The notes under the pieces: generated by a model | Seen by the model: only the letters and a program-made list of their open reading frames with translations | Told to the model about the DNA's origin: nothing | Database searches by the model: none | Part shown: positions 22,343 through 33,931 of the stretch, piece by piece | Layout of the letters: each line of letters opens with the position of its first letter | Position numbering within the stretch: position 1 is the first letter of the stretch | Program-made: the position numbers and the translations under genes | From: Calonectria ilicicola | Taxonomy: Eukaryota > Ascomycota > Sordariomycetes > Hypocreales > Nectriaceae | DNA: 64,000 bases | Assembly: GCA_020809705.1 (NCBI GenBank) | Contig: CP085832.1 | Location: 4,402,001-4,466,000 of the forward strand | Direction: 5' to 3'

Positions 22343-23322
22343 TTACTATATTTGTTTTTTTTTACTGCATAAATCACCGTCACAACCATGCCACTGAACA
22401 ATTGTTATATACGCGGGTAATTACGACCATCAATTACGAACTAAGAGCCTCGCTAGAGCCATCCAAATTATTTTATAGAAGATGGACTTGAAAAAGGGCG
22501 GTCTAACTACTCTGCGTTTTATAGCATTCCACAAAAAATACTGATATGATTCTCATTACTAGGATGTCGACACTCATACATTAATATTTGAGACGAGCAG
22601 GAAATAGCAGATCGGCCAATTCGTTTCATTCTTTATTGATTGTCTAGGCCTATCTATTCCCCGTTCCGGGCAAAATCCCAATTGAGGTTTAGTTGGGCCT
22701 AGATCCATGAGGATAAGATTAGCGCTGCCCCGCCTTCTATACAGGCACAATGCTGATTTTTGGTGTACCGCCCAGTAGATTTCCTTCCTATTCAAGCAAT
22801 CAACCTAACAGCTGGGATCTGCTGTGGGACCCCAAAGGCAAATCGGCGAATCCCATAATCAAATAACAAGCAACACTGCAACATACCCCCCATTAATGAC
22901 ATACAGCTTAATTCCCCGCATTTGCTGTTTTATTGCTCACCGATAGTTCCCTTCCCGTAAAGGCAAGGATACTAAACACACCACACTCAAAAGTATCGGA
23001 CGAGAGCGCCGGATATCGTCAACACCTTTATCTATCGCTATCGCTCCTCCCTGTAGATGCATTTTTTCATTATCTAGTTTTTACCTAGTCTCGCAGTTGC
23101 CTTCATTTGGCCGACTAAAACGATAAGAAATATCATGAATGGGATAAGACTTGGCTATATCAAGTTCGCAACCGCTCGCCTCGGGCCTTTTCTGTCCACC
23201 AGCTTTTAGTTGTGCGCCACCGACAACTACTCGGTCGGTTCTCAACGAAGGGATTTGCCATCATTGAGACACCAATCCTTGAATCCCATAATTCTTTAAT
23301 GAGGTCAAACATAATACCTAAA
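22343..23322. other. Intergenic, nothing recognised
   Basis: About 1 kb between the NACHT gene and the carboxylesterase start, presumably the promoter of the latter. Confidence 0.4.
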
Positions 23323-25206
23323 ATGACTTTGCGAAGAATACTCGGCCTGGCGACCATATTAGCCACGGCACCTTTCTCCATTGCCAGTCCTATAGTGTCA
23401 GTCCGAAACGGAAGTTATGAAGGACTGTACCTGCCTCAGTTTGAACAGGATCTCTTTTTGGGCATGCCATATGCACAGAATACCACTGGAGAAAATCGAT
23501 TCCGGATCCCGCAAACTCTGACAGACAAGTGGTCCGGGGTTCGAGATGCAAAGGAATACGGCCATGCATGCCCGGATCAATCGGGAGGGTATACATCTGG
23601 AATGAGTGAAGATTGTTTGTCGCTCAACGTTATCCGTCCAGCCGGACTCGCTGCTGGTTCCAAGGCACCAGTCATGGTCTGGATTCATGGAGGATCTTAT
23701 CAATACGGCGCCAGCTCGTACCCGAATTATAACCTGACCTACATTGTCCAAAGGTCGGTGGAGATTGGAAAACCAATTATCGGAGTCAGCTTCAATTACC
23801 GCAAAGGAGGCTGGGGAAATATGTATTCCATTGAGATACAGGTAAAATCTCTACATTTCCATACAACCTAATCAATAACTAACTCCAATTCAGGGCTCCG
23901 GAAACACTAACCTGGCACTGCGAGACATGCGCAAGGCCTTGGCATGGATCCAAGAGAATATTTCTGGCTTTGGTGGTGACAAATCCTCCGTGACAATCTG
24001 GGGAGAATCTTCTGGGTCTTTCGCAGTGGTATGTACAATTATTCCGCAGTGGCAGGGCCTCACGCTAACAGGATCCCAGGGCCAATTACTAATGAGCTAT
24101 GGAGGTCGAACTGATGGGCTATTTCACCGATCAATTCAGGAATCTGGTTCTGCGGCAACAGCCTGGTAAGTTCTATCATTCATCACGCAATGCAATTGTG
24201 CGCATCTTCTGATAATCCGTCAGGTACAACGGCTCAGATTGGTATCAGCCTCTATACAACAATATTGTCGAGGGAGTAAATTGCAGTTCAGCTAGCGACA
24301 CCTTGCATTGTCTACGCCAGGTCCCCTATGAGACTATATATCCTTTCATGAATTCAAATGCTCTAGGCGCCGTAGGTTATTATCCTACAGTTGGTGAGTT
24401 TTTAATTTCCGAAAATTATCTAGAGATACCTTGAGGCTTACAAGACTTAAGATGGCGATGTCATTCCCAACTATCCTACTGAACTTCTGCACTCGGGACG
24501 ATTTGCGCATGTTCCACATCTCTATGGCACAAACTCGGATGAGGGTACAGATAATGCGCCGGCAGATATGAACACAGACGATGATCTCTACACATACCTG
24601 TTTCAGGGTTTTGGCTTCGGTTATCCCAAGGCCGTAGTAAAACGCATCATGGAACTCTACCCTGATGATCCAGCACAAGGAGTTCCCATCAACACTGGGG
24701 AGGAAAGATTTGCAGATCAGGGTTGGCAGTACAAGCGCGCCGCAGCAATTGTTGGCGACATCTTCTACCACGGACCCCGCTTGGACGACGCGCGCCATTA
24801 CTCGGCATATTCGCCAACTTACATCTACCGATTCAACACCCGTCCTTGGCAGAATAACACCAATGCCACGTACACGGACACAACGGGCAGCCTTGATCCA
24901 GCATACGAGGGCGTGAAGCACTTTAGCGAAGTTGCATTCGTCTTTAACAACCCTACCTATGTCGGAGCGTGGCCGGAATATGTTGCACTCAGCGATCAAA
25001 TGAGCAGCCAGTGGATTCATTTCGTTCACTCGGGAAGTCCCAACGGAGATGGGCTGCCGAAATGGCCCAAGTACAATGAGGATGCCCGGGGGCTTAACCT
25101 TGTTCTTCAGACTGAGAAGCAGGGAGGAGCATACGTGGAGCTGGATGAATATAGATTGGCCGGTAGAGAGTATCTTACTGCATGGGCAAGGCGAAGGCAC
25201 GTATAA
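23323..25206 (+). CDS. Secreted type-B carboxylesterase/lipase
   Basis: Five exons, 23323-23841, 23894-24028, 24080-24165, 24224-24393 and 24452-25206, give 554 residues, normal for the family. I chose the second ATG because it begins a good signal peptide (MTLRRILGLATILATAPFSIAS); an in-frame ATG at 23299 would add eight residues. Hallmarks are SEDCLSLNVIRP, the oxyanion-hole HGGSYQYG, the nucleophile elbow WGESSGS (Ser about 212), GTNSDEGTD with the acidic triad member and HSGSPNGDGLPKWPKY with the His. It should hydrolyse carboxylic ester bonds outside the cell. Many such fungal enzymes take lipids or aromatic esters; the preference here is unknown. Confidence 0.88.
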
Positions 25207-25563
25207 TCATGGGCCTCGGGATCATTTCTGGCGATGTTGTCGTGTGAAAGTGGCGGGGTAGTTTCGCCAGTGAATCACAATGGCATTCACAGTTGAATAA
25301 CCAAGTCTCTCAGAAATATAAACTTCATACATTCTTTCACAGATCATGATAGATATTCAGTTTCAAAAGTTTAACGAGCAAATTTAAATTCCCTTTTATT
25401 CTCCATTAATCCTAGAATAATCTCATAATGCCTCCCGCCGGGATCACCGAGAGACCCTTTTAAATAGTACATGAAATCGTTACAATATCAAAAATGCAAT
25501 CATTCCTGCGTCGTGGCATCATAAAAAAAGGGTGAAGAAGGGTATCACAAAATAAAAGTCCTA
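25207..25563. other. Convergent 3' region
   Basis: 357 bp between the ends of the convergent esterase and annexin genes; AT-rich, probably carrying both polyadenylation regions. Confidence 0.4.
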
Positions 25564-27450
25564 CTACTTGTCCTCAATCAACGCCAAAATGAAAGCCTCG
25601 TAATCTCCTTTGAGCTCGTCCTTGACATCACTACTGAGCGGCACGCCGTATCGTTTGATGTAGGCATCCTTGGCCTCTGAGAGTCGGTTGCGGTCCCAGT
25701 AAAGGGTTACAACGCGATTGATGAACAGCCGGTCTTTGCGTAAAGTCTTTTTGAGAGGTTCTCTCAGTCTTGCGGCGTCTGCATAGGCACGGTTAACACC
25801 GTGGGATAGAATATGCAGCAGGGCATCCTCCATGTCGCCGCGGAACTCCTTCTCAATGACTTCATGGAGACTCTGATGGTACTTTTGCTGGTAACCCTGG
25901 GCTAAAGCACGCAGCTGAGCATTGTTGCAGTTGGTAAAGATTTGTGCGACGGCAACGGGATTTGCGCCAAGCATACCCTCAGTTCCGTGCTGGATCTCGG
26001 TAACCTTTTGATCAATCTCGGCAGCATTAATAGGCGCTGCATCCTCAGTACGGGTTCCAGCAAGGATCATGCTATAGAGACGGAACATTTCGTCGTCAAC
26101 ATCATCCCTAATGTCAACAGCTAATTCGAGGCCACGGATGCGCTTGTACTCGGCGACAATGGCCTTGATGTCGGCATTGCTGCGGTTTAAAAGAACATCG
26201 TTTAGAGCATCTTCGTCAGTACCGGCTCGCACAAGAGACTTTTTGAGGATGAGGGCATCGTTCTTCAAAGGGCCGTTGACCAAGGCAAGAAGACAAGTCT
26301 CCAAATCTCCGCGAGTCTCGTCCTCGATGTCCTTGACAAGGTCACGCATAAAGCGCCGGTTGTAATCATGCACCAGTTGCGCCATGGCCCAAGGGTTGCT
26401 GTACTTTGTCTGTGTGAGAATGCGTACCAAGGCGCGCTCGTCACATCCCATGCCCTTCATGGCCTTTCGAAGAGCTTCGATATCGGAAGCCGTATCTACA
26501 TGCTGTATCCAGGCCTTTTGGGCGGGATCATAGCCTAAAGAAGCTGGAGTTGGGGGGTAGATGATGGTGGGAGTGTGTTGAGAAGGGTGTTGCCACTGCT
26601 GCTGAGTGACTACGAATTGCTGAGGAACCTGAGCTGGCAGCTCAAAGACAACCTGTGGGGGCTGTTGGTCAAAGGAAGGCTGTTGGATAGGCTGCTGGAT
26701 AGACTGCTGTGTGAAGGAGTGTTGCAGAGGAGGCTGCTGAATATAGGGATTTTGAGGAGAAGCCTGTTGAGCGAATTGGGGCTGAGGAGAAGCCTGGTGG
26801 GCGAACTGAGGCTGGGGAGAAGCTTGCTGAGCAAAAGGAACCTGGGGTGAATGCTGTTGGCTCAATGGAGTGTGGGGAGGTTGCTGTTGGCCTATCGGGG
26901 TTTGAGGAGGCTGTTGTTGGTCAAATGTAGCTTGGTGTTGGCTGAAGAGAGGTTGTGGAGATGGCGGCTGTTGTTGGCCATACAAAGGCTGCTGAGGAAA
27001 TTGTTGTTGTTGTTGAGCAAACAGAGCTTGCTGTGAAGGAGAAGGCTGTTGGCCGAATGCAGCTTGCTGGGGAGAGGGCTGTTGGGCAAAGACAAGTTGC
27101 TGAGGAGATGGTTGTTGGCCAAGTACAGCTTGCTGTTGACCAAACGGAACCTGCTGAACAAATGAACCCCCGTGCTGAATTCCGAATGCACCAGGGCTTG
27201 GCGGGTACTGAGTCTGGGCCTGAGCCTGAGCCTGAGCCTGAGCCTGGCCTTGGGATGCATAGAACTGGTTCTGCAATGGCTGCTGGCCCTGCTGCTGTGG
27301 CGGCACCTGAGCGGCAAACTGATAATATGACGGCTGCTGATACGGCGGTTGGCCGGCAGGTGGCGGCGCCCCATGCTGCTGATGGTAGGGCTGATAGGGG
27401 ACGGCCTGGCCGCCAGCGACCTGTTGGTAGTACTGTTGTTGGGAATCCAT
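25564..27450 (-). CDS. Annexin with a long Gln/Pro-rich N-terminus
   Basis: Single exon, 628 residues from the ATG at 27450. The frame stays open further upstream, but that part is not annexin-like. Residues 1 to about 300 are low-complexity, built from imperfect repeats of PSPQQ, QPPQ, FAQQ and FGQQ. The conserved core (about 315-628) holds four annexin repeats: GMGCDERALVRIL in repeat 1, RAGTDEDALNDVL in repeat 2, a divergent third, and FRGDMEDALLHIL with following helices in the last part. Annexins bind acidic phospholipid membranes, usually with calcium. Several type-II calcium loops look degenerate here (repeats 3 and 4 lack GxGT), so calcium dependence is uncertain. The Gln-rich arm may drive self-association. 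Confidence 0.88.
   Translation of the reverse strand: MDSQQQYYQQVAGGQAVPYQPYHQQHGAPPPAGQPPYQQPSYYQFAAQVPPQQQGQQPLQNQFYASQGQAQAQAQAQAQTQYPPSPGAFGIQHGGSFVQQVPFGQQQAVLGQQPSPQQLVFAQQPSPQQAAFGQQPSPSQQALFAQQQQQFPQQPLYGQQQPPSPQPLFSQHQATFDQQQPPQTPIGQQQPPHTPLSQQHSPQVPFAQQASPQPQFAHQASPQPQFAQQASPQNPYIQQPPLQHSFTQQSIQQPIQQPSFDQQPPQVVFELPAQVPQQFVVTQQQWQHPSQHTPTIIYPPTPASLGYDPAQKAWIQHVDTASDIEALRKAMKGMGCDERALVRILTQTKYSNPWAMAQLVHDYNRRFMRDLVKDIEDETRGDLETCLLALVNGPLKNDALILKKSLVRAGTDEDALNDVLLNRSNADIKAIVAEYKRIRGLELAVDIRDDVDDEMFRLYSMILAGTRTEDAAPINAAEIDQKVTEIQHGTEGMLGANPVAVAQIFTNCNNAQLRALAQGYQQKYHQSLHEVIEKEFRGDMEDALLHILSHGVNRAYADAARLREPLKKTLRKDRLFINRVVTLYWDRNRLSEAKDAYIKRYGVPLSSDVKDELKGDYEAFILALIEDK
27218..27247. repeat. 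Hexanucleotide GCCTGA repeat, five units
   Basis: Four perfect GCCTGA copies plus a variant fifth. In the annexin frame on the minus strand it encodes alternating Gln-Ala, part of the low-complexity N-terminal arm, and may vary in length between strains. Confidence 0.8.
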
Positions 27451-28124
27451 GCGAATGCGAAATGCGACGCAATGCGATGCGATGCGATGTGTTGGTTCTA
27501 CGTTATGCGCGAGCGAGTTGTGAACGCTGATGCTGATGCTGATGATGATGGATTGATGCTTGATATATCCTCGCATTGAGGAGGCGAGGCCTCGCTTCAC
27601 TGCCTTGCCACAGCCTGTGGCAGCCAATCACGCATGTTCAAACTGGGCCATACCCCGCTCTCCAGCCGCAAGTCGATCCCTTGGTTGGACAAGGCGCACT
27701 GCACAGCCCCAAACCCGCCTTACAGCCGGCCCTGTGCCGCTCATGAGAAAGTGGGAAGGGGACAAGAAATTGTGGCGCTATGATTCACTTGCTAGCTGCT
27801 TTGGTTTGGCGGATCAGTTAATAATTGGGCAACTAAGTTAGTTCGTTAGGTGCTGCGGGAAAATGAACTGAACTGCAAAAAACAGGTGCTGCTGTTGGTG
27901 TTGTGTTGCTGCTGCGCCCACACGTGCACACACGCACACACACACAGCCTGGTGTGTCGGCCAATATGCCTCACACCCGCAGGCAGCCGTGCTGAGTGAG
28001 CGAGGGGTTGGTGGCATTGCAACGCGGTCTGATGACGTATTATTATCTATTATCTAGGTTACTCTAGTAAAGTATGTACGCGAATTTCCGTGGTATTAGT
28101 GTATCGTCGCAAAATCAAGTCAAA
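27451..28124. promoter_or_regulatory. Annexin upstream region with CA repeat
   Basis: This stretch lies between the annexin start and the 3' end of the GH5 gene, both on the minus strand. It contains an imperfect CA microsatellite (about 27918-27947) and GATGC repeats just upstream of the annexin ATG. No gene is seen. Confidence 0.4.
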
Positions 28125-29694
28125 TCATATGCACAGGAAAAACAGAGCCGCGCCCGCAACCGCGCCCGCTGCGAGCGACTGCACGCTGCGTGACGACGCC
28201 GCGCTGTCGGCACTGGCGCTCGCCGTGCTGCTGGCCACGCCCGCGCTGGTCGATGAGGGATCCTCCTCCTTGAACACGCGGTCTGTTGACTTGGCAGAGT
28301 CGTCGGTTGAGGTCGCCGTGGACGAGTGCGACGTCTTGGTTGCCTTTGTCGCAGAAGTCGACGTTGTCGCATCAGCCTTGGCGTTTTTGATGAGCGGCTT
28401 GATGATGCACTCCTTCATGAGCTTGTTGTCCTCGTACGAGCCCGCAGATCCCGTGGGTACTAGACTCATGATGTAGTCCAGGTCGAAGCTGCCGGCACCC
28501 CAGCCAACGAAGCCAATGTAGACGTCGTCATTCTCGTTGATAGCAGCGTTCTGCGCGCAAAACTTTTCCATACACTACGTAGCGTCCCATGTCAGCATAT
28601 CTCAAATCTCACTCACTCACTCTCTCACTTTGTCACGTTCCACTGCAAACATAGCAACAAAAGACATGTGTCGAGAGAAGGGGGGGTCCTGGGCTTACCG
28701 AATCAGACATGGAAGCTCCCGATTCGGAGACGATAGCCTGTCTCTTGTTCTTGCGCAGCCACGCGGCAGTCGAGTTGAAGGCATCCACGTTATCCGTCGT
28801 GCATTCCTCATGCGTGCCCGAGTTGTTGATGTCCAGGTACTTGTGCACATCCATAATCAGCCCGTCCTTGCTGCCGTCCGGGTTCGTGATGGCCGCGAGC
28901 GCATCGGCGCTTCCACTCGAGACAAATGTCTCAACGCTAGCAAAGTTGGTGCCCGGCAGCAGAATGATTTGGGACGTGGCGCCCGCCTTGCGGATCGCCG
29001 TCACCGCCGCCTGGCATGTGTCGGCCCAGAGGTTGACGTCGACGTCGTGGGGCTCGTTCATCAGTCCGAATATCACTTTGTCCTCCTTGGCGTACTTCTT
29101 CGCAATCTGGCTCCAGAGGTTGGCGAACTCGGTGTTGGAAGGGCCTCCCTGCCCGATGATTCCTCCATCATAGCGCGCAAAGTTGTGCAGGTCAATCATG
29201 CAGTAGGCGCCCGTGTCGAAACAGGCCTGCATCAGCTCGTCGTACCTCCCAAATAGCGTCGAGTCCAGGTCGCCAATCTTGCTGTTTGTGATGTACTGCC
29301 AGGGTGTGGCTGCAGAGTTCTTGGTTAGGAATGCGAGTCTCCGGGTCGACGACGACGACGACGACAACAACAACACTTCACTTACGAAGACGGAAAACAT
29401 TGAGTCCGGAATCCTTGACGAAATGCTTCATCTGCGCAGCTCCATCGCTGCCTCCATACTGCTTCAGCGGGATCCTGATGGGATCGTAGGCGGGTTTCCA
29501 GCTTCCATCAATGTCGCAACCAAAGTCGATGCCGGGAATAGCAACTCCCTGAATGATACTGTTAGCCAATGCTTGCTTGCACAAATCGCATCATAATGTT
29601 CATGTTCCATATAATTACTCACCACATACTCGACTTTGGCCAATGCGCCCGAGGCCAATGCCAGCAAGCTGAAGAGGGACGACCCTGTGCGCAT
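28125..29694 (-). CDS. GPI-anchored GH5 endo-beta-1,4-glucanase
   Basis: Four exons, complement of 28125-28574, 28699-29309, 29386-29548 and 29623-29694, encode 431 residues. A signal peptide (RTGSSLFSLLALASGALA) leads into the GH5 barrel: GVAIPGIDFGCDIDG, FRLPTPWQYI rebuilt by splicing, MIDLHNFARYDGG, the acid/base Glu in FGLMNEPHD (about 164) and the nucleophile Glu in AIVSESGAS (about 274). There is no cellulose-binding module. After the barrel comes a Ser/Thr/Ala-rich linker (about 350-410) and a terminal hydrophobic helix (SLAAGAVAGAALFFLCI), the layout of a GPI-anchor signal. This resembles the membrane-anchored GH5_5 glucanases of cellulolytic moulds. It probably cuts internal beta-1,4-glucan bonds at the cell surface. 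Confidence 0.88.
29348..29374. repeat. GAC/AAC trinucleotide repeat in a GH5 intron
   Basis: Six GAC units followed by AAC units lie inside the 29310-29385 intron of the GH5 gene, so the coding sequence is not affected. Confidence 0.8.
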
Positions 29695-32269
29695 GGCGTG
29701 GTCCGGTTCGCGGGTGCACACCCCACGTAGTGCCTTTCAAATGAGCAAGATTGCGACGCGGGAAAAGCGACGCCGGCAATGCAGCAAAAATAAAGCGAGT
29801 GTGTGGGCGCTGCACAAAAAAGAATAGCAGGGCCCAGGGATTATAACAAGCAGTCCAAAAAAACGAATGACGAAAGAATACGAAAGGCAAATGCTGTCTG
29901 TGTCAGAAGCGCATCCCGGTGAGTGAGCGACAACGGATAGGACGGATACGAAACAGGGTTCGCGGGGGGTGGCCCCTATTACTACTCGCACGAGGAAAAC
30001 GGCTGCTCACCCAAACCCATTTCACCTCCTTCTCACTGCGGCTGAGGGCTCATCTCACTCGTTTAATTGAATTTGGCGACACGGCCAAGACGCCTAGCGG
30101 TTTTGCCTCCTCTAGCCGTAGTTTATTCGTATTCAAAAATAGGCGCCAGTGGTCCACTCTACGCCGCTGGCCTTACTCGTCCTGTCCTGCTGTCACGTTG
30201 CAACCCGTGCCCTGGCCCGTCAAAAAGAACGAATAGAGCCGTTCTGCCCTTCCCTGGGCTCCCAGGGCCTGGTCCCCTCTCCAGGCTCCGTCCGCTCGTT
30301 CACAGCCCGTTTAGCCTGCCCTCATGACTATGCAATACGGTGCAGGTGCAGGGGGTGGATCCCCCAGTCCAGTTCATCACAATATTCAGCCATGCTTGGC
30401 CGCCATTTAGGGCTTAGTCCCGGATGGCGTACCGAATCGGTGCCCATGGGTTTGATGACCTGGCGTCTCCCAAGCGACCGGGGACCTCGTCCAACGGGTG
30501 TCCCTTTGGGCAGCCAGACGGAAGCGCTAGGCCCAGATCACACAAAGGTCGAGCCGCTTCCAGACTAGACGCCAATCCTTTGCGTGAAAAAGCACCGACC
30601 GCCTGCTGGCAATAGATCCAGAAGCTGCTCGCATCCATCCGTCGATAGCGCCCAGCCTAGCCTGTACGTAGCGGCACCAGCTAAGCCATTGCCCACGTTG
30701 TGATACGGACACTGAGATTTGGTGGCGTCGATAGCCCCGCGGGCGCGAATTCCTTGGGTCTTGCATTACGAGAGTCAGAGATAAGACCGAGAAGAACAAG
30801 CAGAGTCATGTCAGTCAGACAGAGTGACAAACAGTCAAAATGAGCAACAGAGAAATACTTGACAGCTAACGACCTCGTAAAAAGAAGCCAAAAGGGAGGG
30901 GGCTGGCCAACATGGGCAGTGTCTTGGCTACAGATTCTTGATTGGGTTAGCAAGTCTCCAGGGGCAGTCCCTGACATGATGACGTGAGACCCAGAAGGAT
31001 GAACCCATCAAATGGATTGAACCAACGGATAGATTGATGTAACAACGGGAAATTTATCTGGCCAATGGGCCTGGAAATTTCCCGTTAGTTTCAGAGCCTG
31101 GCCATCACACCATGGTCCCTTTTCCGGGCCAAACTTTGACCGCCTAGCAGCCAAGTCTGTGTGTGTGTGTGGCCCAACCTCCAGGGTAACCTCGCCGCCC
31201 GTTGAAGGTTTTTAGCATCGTGGGGTTCTGTCCCGGGGTGTCCCGGACTTCCGAACCAACCCCGCATGTTGGCTTCACTTGCCAGATGAGACAACGCATC
31301 CACCCGGGGTATGGAGGTTTTGAGTTGAGGCGGGTTTTGTGTAGCCCGAGTTTTGACATTGCTGTTGTTGTTCTTCCATGGCATGTCTCAAACCGAGTGT
31401 TTGTTTACATGCCTCTGCACCAAATCGTGTGTTGACTTGTCTCACCAATGTTGTTCGAAAGCTGCTAGAATAAAATTTCCCGCCCTTCACCCTTCTGTTT
31501 TTGTCAACAGTCCAACAAAAGTACCCACCTCTCTAATATCCATTGCTGAATCACAATCCGTCAAATCCTCCTTGGAACTAGGCATGTCTCACTGTCGAAG
31601 AGTAAAGAGTGCCAATTCATAAGACTGTACATTCGTTTTGCTCATGTCCGTATCAGCAATCTAGAGCATCTTAAGGTCTAGGTTTGTAACAGGAAGTGGT
31701 TCCCATATTTTTAAAGAAACCTGAATACTCATGTGGGATTGTGGTTGTGTTTAGAAGGGCATTCAACGTATTAACTCAAACATGGTTGTGTTATGACACA
31801 TATAAGGCAGAGCAGAAAAGCGAGGATCTATATTTGAGTTCTCTTTTTATTTCTTCGGTGACCCTAACATTGTCGTTATGTCCTAAACATCCAAGTGACC
31901 TTGAAACCAACCCTTTCGATGGAGATCAAGCCAGAATTATGCGGAACCCTTAAAGTTGCATCTAGTGGGGCAGCAGGTTCAATGGCCAAAAATTCAATTA
32001 CACAGCGTTGAATAGCTATGTGACTTAACCCCCAAATTAATGCTTCAGCCATGCTTAAAACTAATTAAAAATAATTTTTATTTAATGTCAAATTCAAGAA
32101 AAATACCTGTTGTCTGCTATTACCTCGCTTGCTGATTGCTGCACTAAAAACCCTCACAACCTACCCTACACTTCCATTTGGGGAAAATTTTTGAGGCAAA
32201 GTTTTTCCATAGCCTGGGGTCAACTTTTGCAATAAACCACGCCAAGACGCAAGAATAAAAAGGCCCAGC
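29695..32269. other. Long divergent intergenic region, no gene recognised
   Basis: 2.6 kb between the GH5 start (minus) and the Sen15 start (plus). From about 29.9 to 31.3 kb it is GC-rich, with many overlapping open frames on both strands (for example 30149-30568 plus) that share no coding character. From 31.4 to 32.2 kb it is AT-rich. A short TG run lies at about 31157-31171. Long untranslated leaders or a non-coding transcript are possible but not demonstrated. Confidence 0.4.
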
Positions 32270-32677
32270 ATGGCTCTTCCAAACAACCCCGTGATTGACG
32301 TCACGTCAACTGTTTACCGGAACCTTGAGGACCAGCATGATTGGGCTTCGCTGCAAATCCACGCCGAACCCGACCAACGGCCGCTAATTCGAGGCCTGCC
32401 CCCTCGTCGACTATATGTGCACCCAGACGATCAGATTGCCGCCCTGGAGCAAGAGAAGCTGACGGGCGAGCCCATGAACCAAGATCCTGAGTACGAGTGG
32501 GTGCTGGCAGTTCATCTTGAGGAGAAGTGGACTCCTGGCGCCTTTGCGGGTGTTTTTGATTCTATTCAGCACAACGGACCCAGAGCGAAGAGACTTCTCC
32601 TGGCGACAGTTCACAATGACTCCACCGTCGTTTACTACTTTATGCATGAGGGTATGGTGAAGCCTCGTCAGAACTAA
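32270..32677 (+). CDS. SEN15: tRNA-splicing endonuclease subunit Sen15-like protein
   Basis: Single exon, 135 residues. The C-terminal half carries the features of the fungal Sen15 family: WVLAVHLEEKWTPGAFAGVFDSI, then KRLLLATVHNDSTVVYYFMHEGMVKPRQN at the very end (I cite key parts only: LLLATV, DSTVVYY, VKPRQ). Sen15 is a non-catalytic structural subunit of the heterotetrameric SEN complex that pairs with Sen34 and helps cut introns from pre-tRNAs. The size is near the short end of the family. No intron is needed to complete the frame. Confidence 0.78.
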   Translation: MALPNNPVIDVTSTVYRNLEDQHDWASLQIHAEPDQRPLIRGLPPRRLYVHPDDQIAALEQEKLTGEPMNQDPEYEWVLAVHLEEKWTPGAFAGVFDSIQHNGPRAKRLLLATVHNDSTVVYYFMHEGMVKPRQN

Positions 32678-32757
32678 CTGAACCTTCGCGGCCGGCTCTG
32701 AGACGAACTTTTGCTTTTTCTCGGGTTTCTTCTCAACACGGCAAACCTTCCTCATAT

Positions 32758-33340
32758 GTATGGACGCAGAGCTGAAGGCAGACAATACATGTCTTCTTGA
32801 CCTCCCAAGGGATCTGCGTTTTGATGAGATATTTTGAAGTGAAAGCCAGCAGGTCATGACTGCTAGAAACCGTTGTTGTTTGAGTGTCGTGGTCCTCGCA
32901 GCCCTTCCGCGCTTTTACCACAACCTTTTGACTTGGCCTCTGCCCTGGCCGAAGCTGCTACAAAGAGCGACTTGTGCGTATTGTGCCTGAAGATGAGCAG
33001 TGGAATGCGCGTTTTGTTCCTTCGCCGACTGTAGCAACCTTTTCTGCCGAGACGGCTACCTTATTTTATCAGAACCACGTCTATGGCATGGACTTTGGAG
33101 AAAAGGAATGCTATGGTTGGATATGGGCTAGCCAGTTGGCTCTTCAATCAAAATAGTTTCAGGACCGGAGGGATCTGTCGCAGTACGAGGGGATTCGCAT
33201 CTTGGTCTTAGATATGGCCTCGTCTATATCCCAATGAGTGCAAGGCGAATGTATCTACAATACACCCCCAGCGCCAAAAAGCTCCAGATTCTACTATTCC
33301 CCATTGTGATAGAGTCAAAGATGATGCTTATTTGGCCTGA
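32758..33340 (+). pseudogene. Possible relic of an F-box-type gene
   Basis: Translation gives disconnected coding-like pieces separated by stops and frame changes. One reads CLLDLPRDLR (near 32790), resembling the LLDLPRELR start of fungal F-box proteins. A piece at about 32974-33156 has FSAETATLFYQNHVYGMDF, resembling the exported 'ETATLFYxxN' segment common in such proteins. No continuous open frame or plausible intron set joins them. I call it a candidate decayed gene only; chance resemblance is possible. Confidence 0.25.
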
Positions 33341-33931
33341 AAACGACTAAAAGGTGATTGGCCAGACCCAAGCGATACCAAAATAGCGACTGGGTAGTGC
33401 TCGGGCATTGCTTTGAAATCCTTGGAACATTCAGTGGAATTCTATTTCCGCCGGCTTTTTTCGAGTAGCTATTATTGGCCGATAGGGTACATAACCTCTG
33501 ATCAGATGTGTTTGCAAATTCCGACCTCAAACGCCGCAATAACAAGCAAGTCAATACTCCGAAGGGTCACAAGGTAGTTTGGAAACGAACAGAGCTAATC
33601 ATGATGATGATAAATTATGATTCTTGTTTCGTAGAACAATAAATGATTAAAAATAAATGTAAATTGTCCATCGATTGGTGCAACGCAGCGAGTTCTTGGA
33701 CCGAAGAAAACCCCCAAGATAATTATAATTTTTCAGAAAAATGCCGCAGAAAAAAAAGAATCATTCAGACTGCTCGGGAAAAATCAGGGCAACGAATGAA
33801 AGGTGGTTTTATATTACTACTCTGCTAAGAATATCACATTAGATTAATTTAAGATCGAATAATAGTTGGTTTTACTTCAGACCAGCTGGTCGTTGTTTGC
33901 GAATGCCCGAGGAATTTTCTTGGAATCCTCA
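33341..33931. other. Intergenic, nothing recognised
   Basis: AT-rich stretch downstream of the CAP-protein gene (minus strand) and of the putative relic; no feature supported. Confidence 0.35.

Noticed and set aside
26575..27530. Several long plus-strand and alternative minus-strand frames over the annexin N-terminus
   Set aside because: They come from the Gln-codon (CAG/CAA) repeat read in other frames, giving Leu/Ser/Val-rich low-complexity peptides.
28090..29596. Plus-strand frames of 120-240 codons over the GH5 gene
   Set aside because: Shadows of a GC-rich coding region. The minus strand has catalytic motifs and consistent splice sites.
30149..30977. Open frames in the GC-rich part of the GH5-Sen15 intergenic region
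   Set aside because: Overlap on both strands, no recognisable motifs, no consistent start or splice signals.
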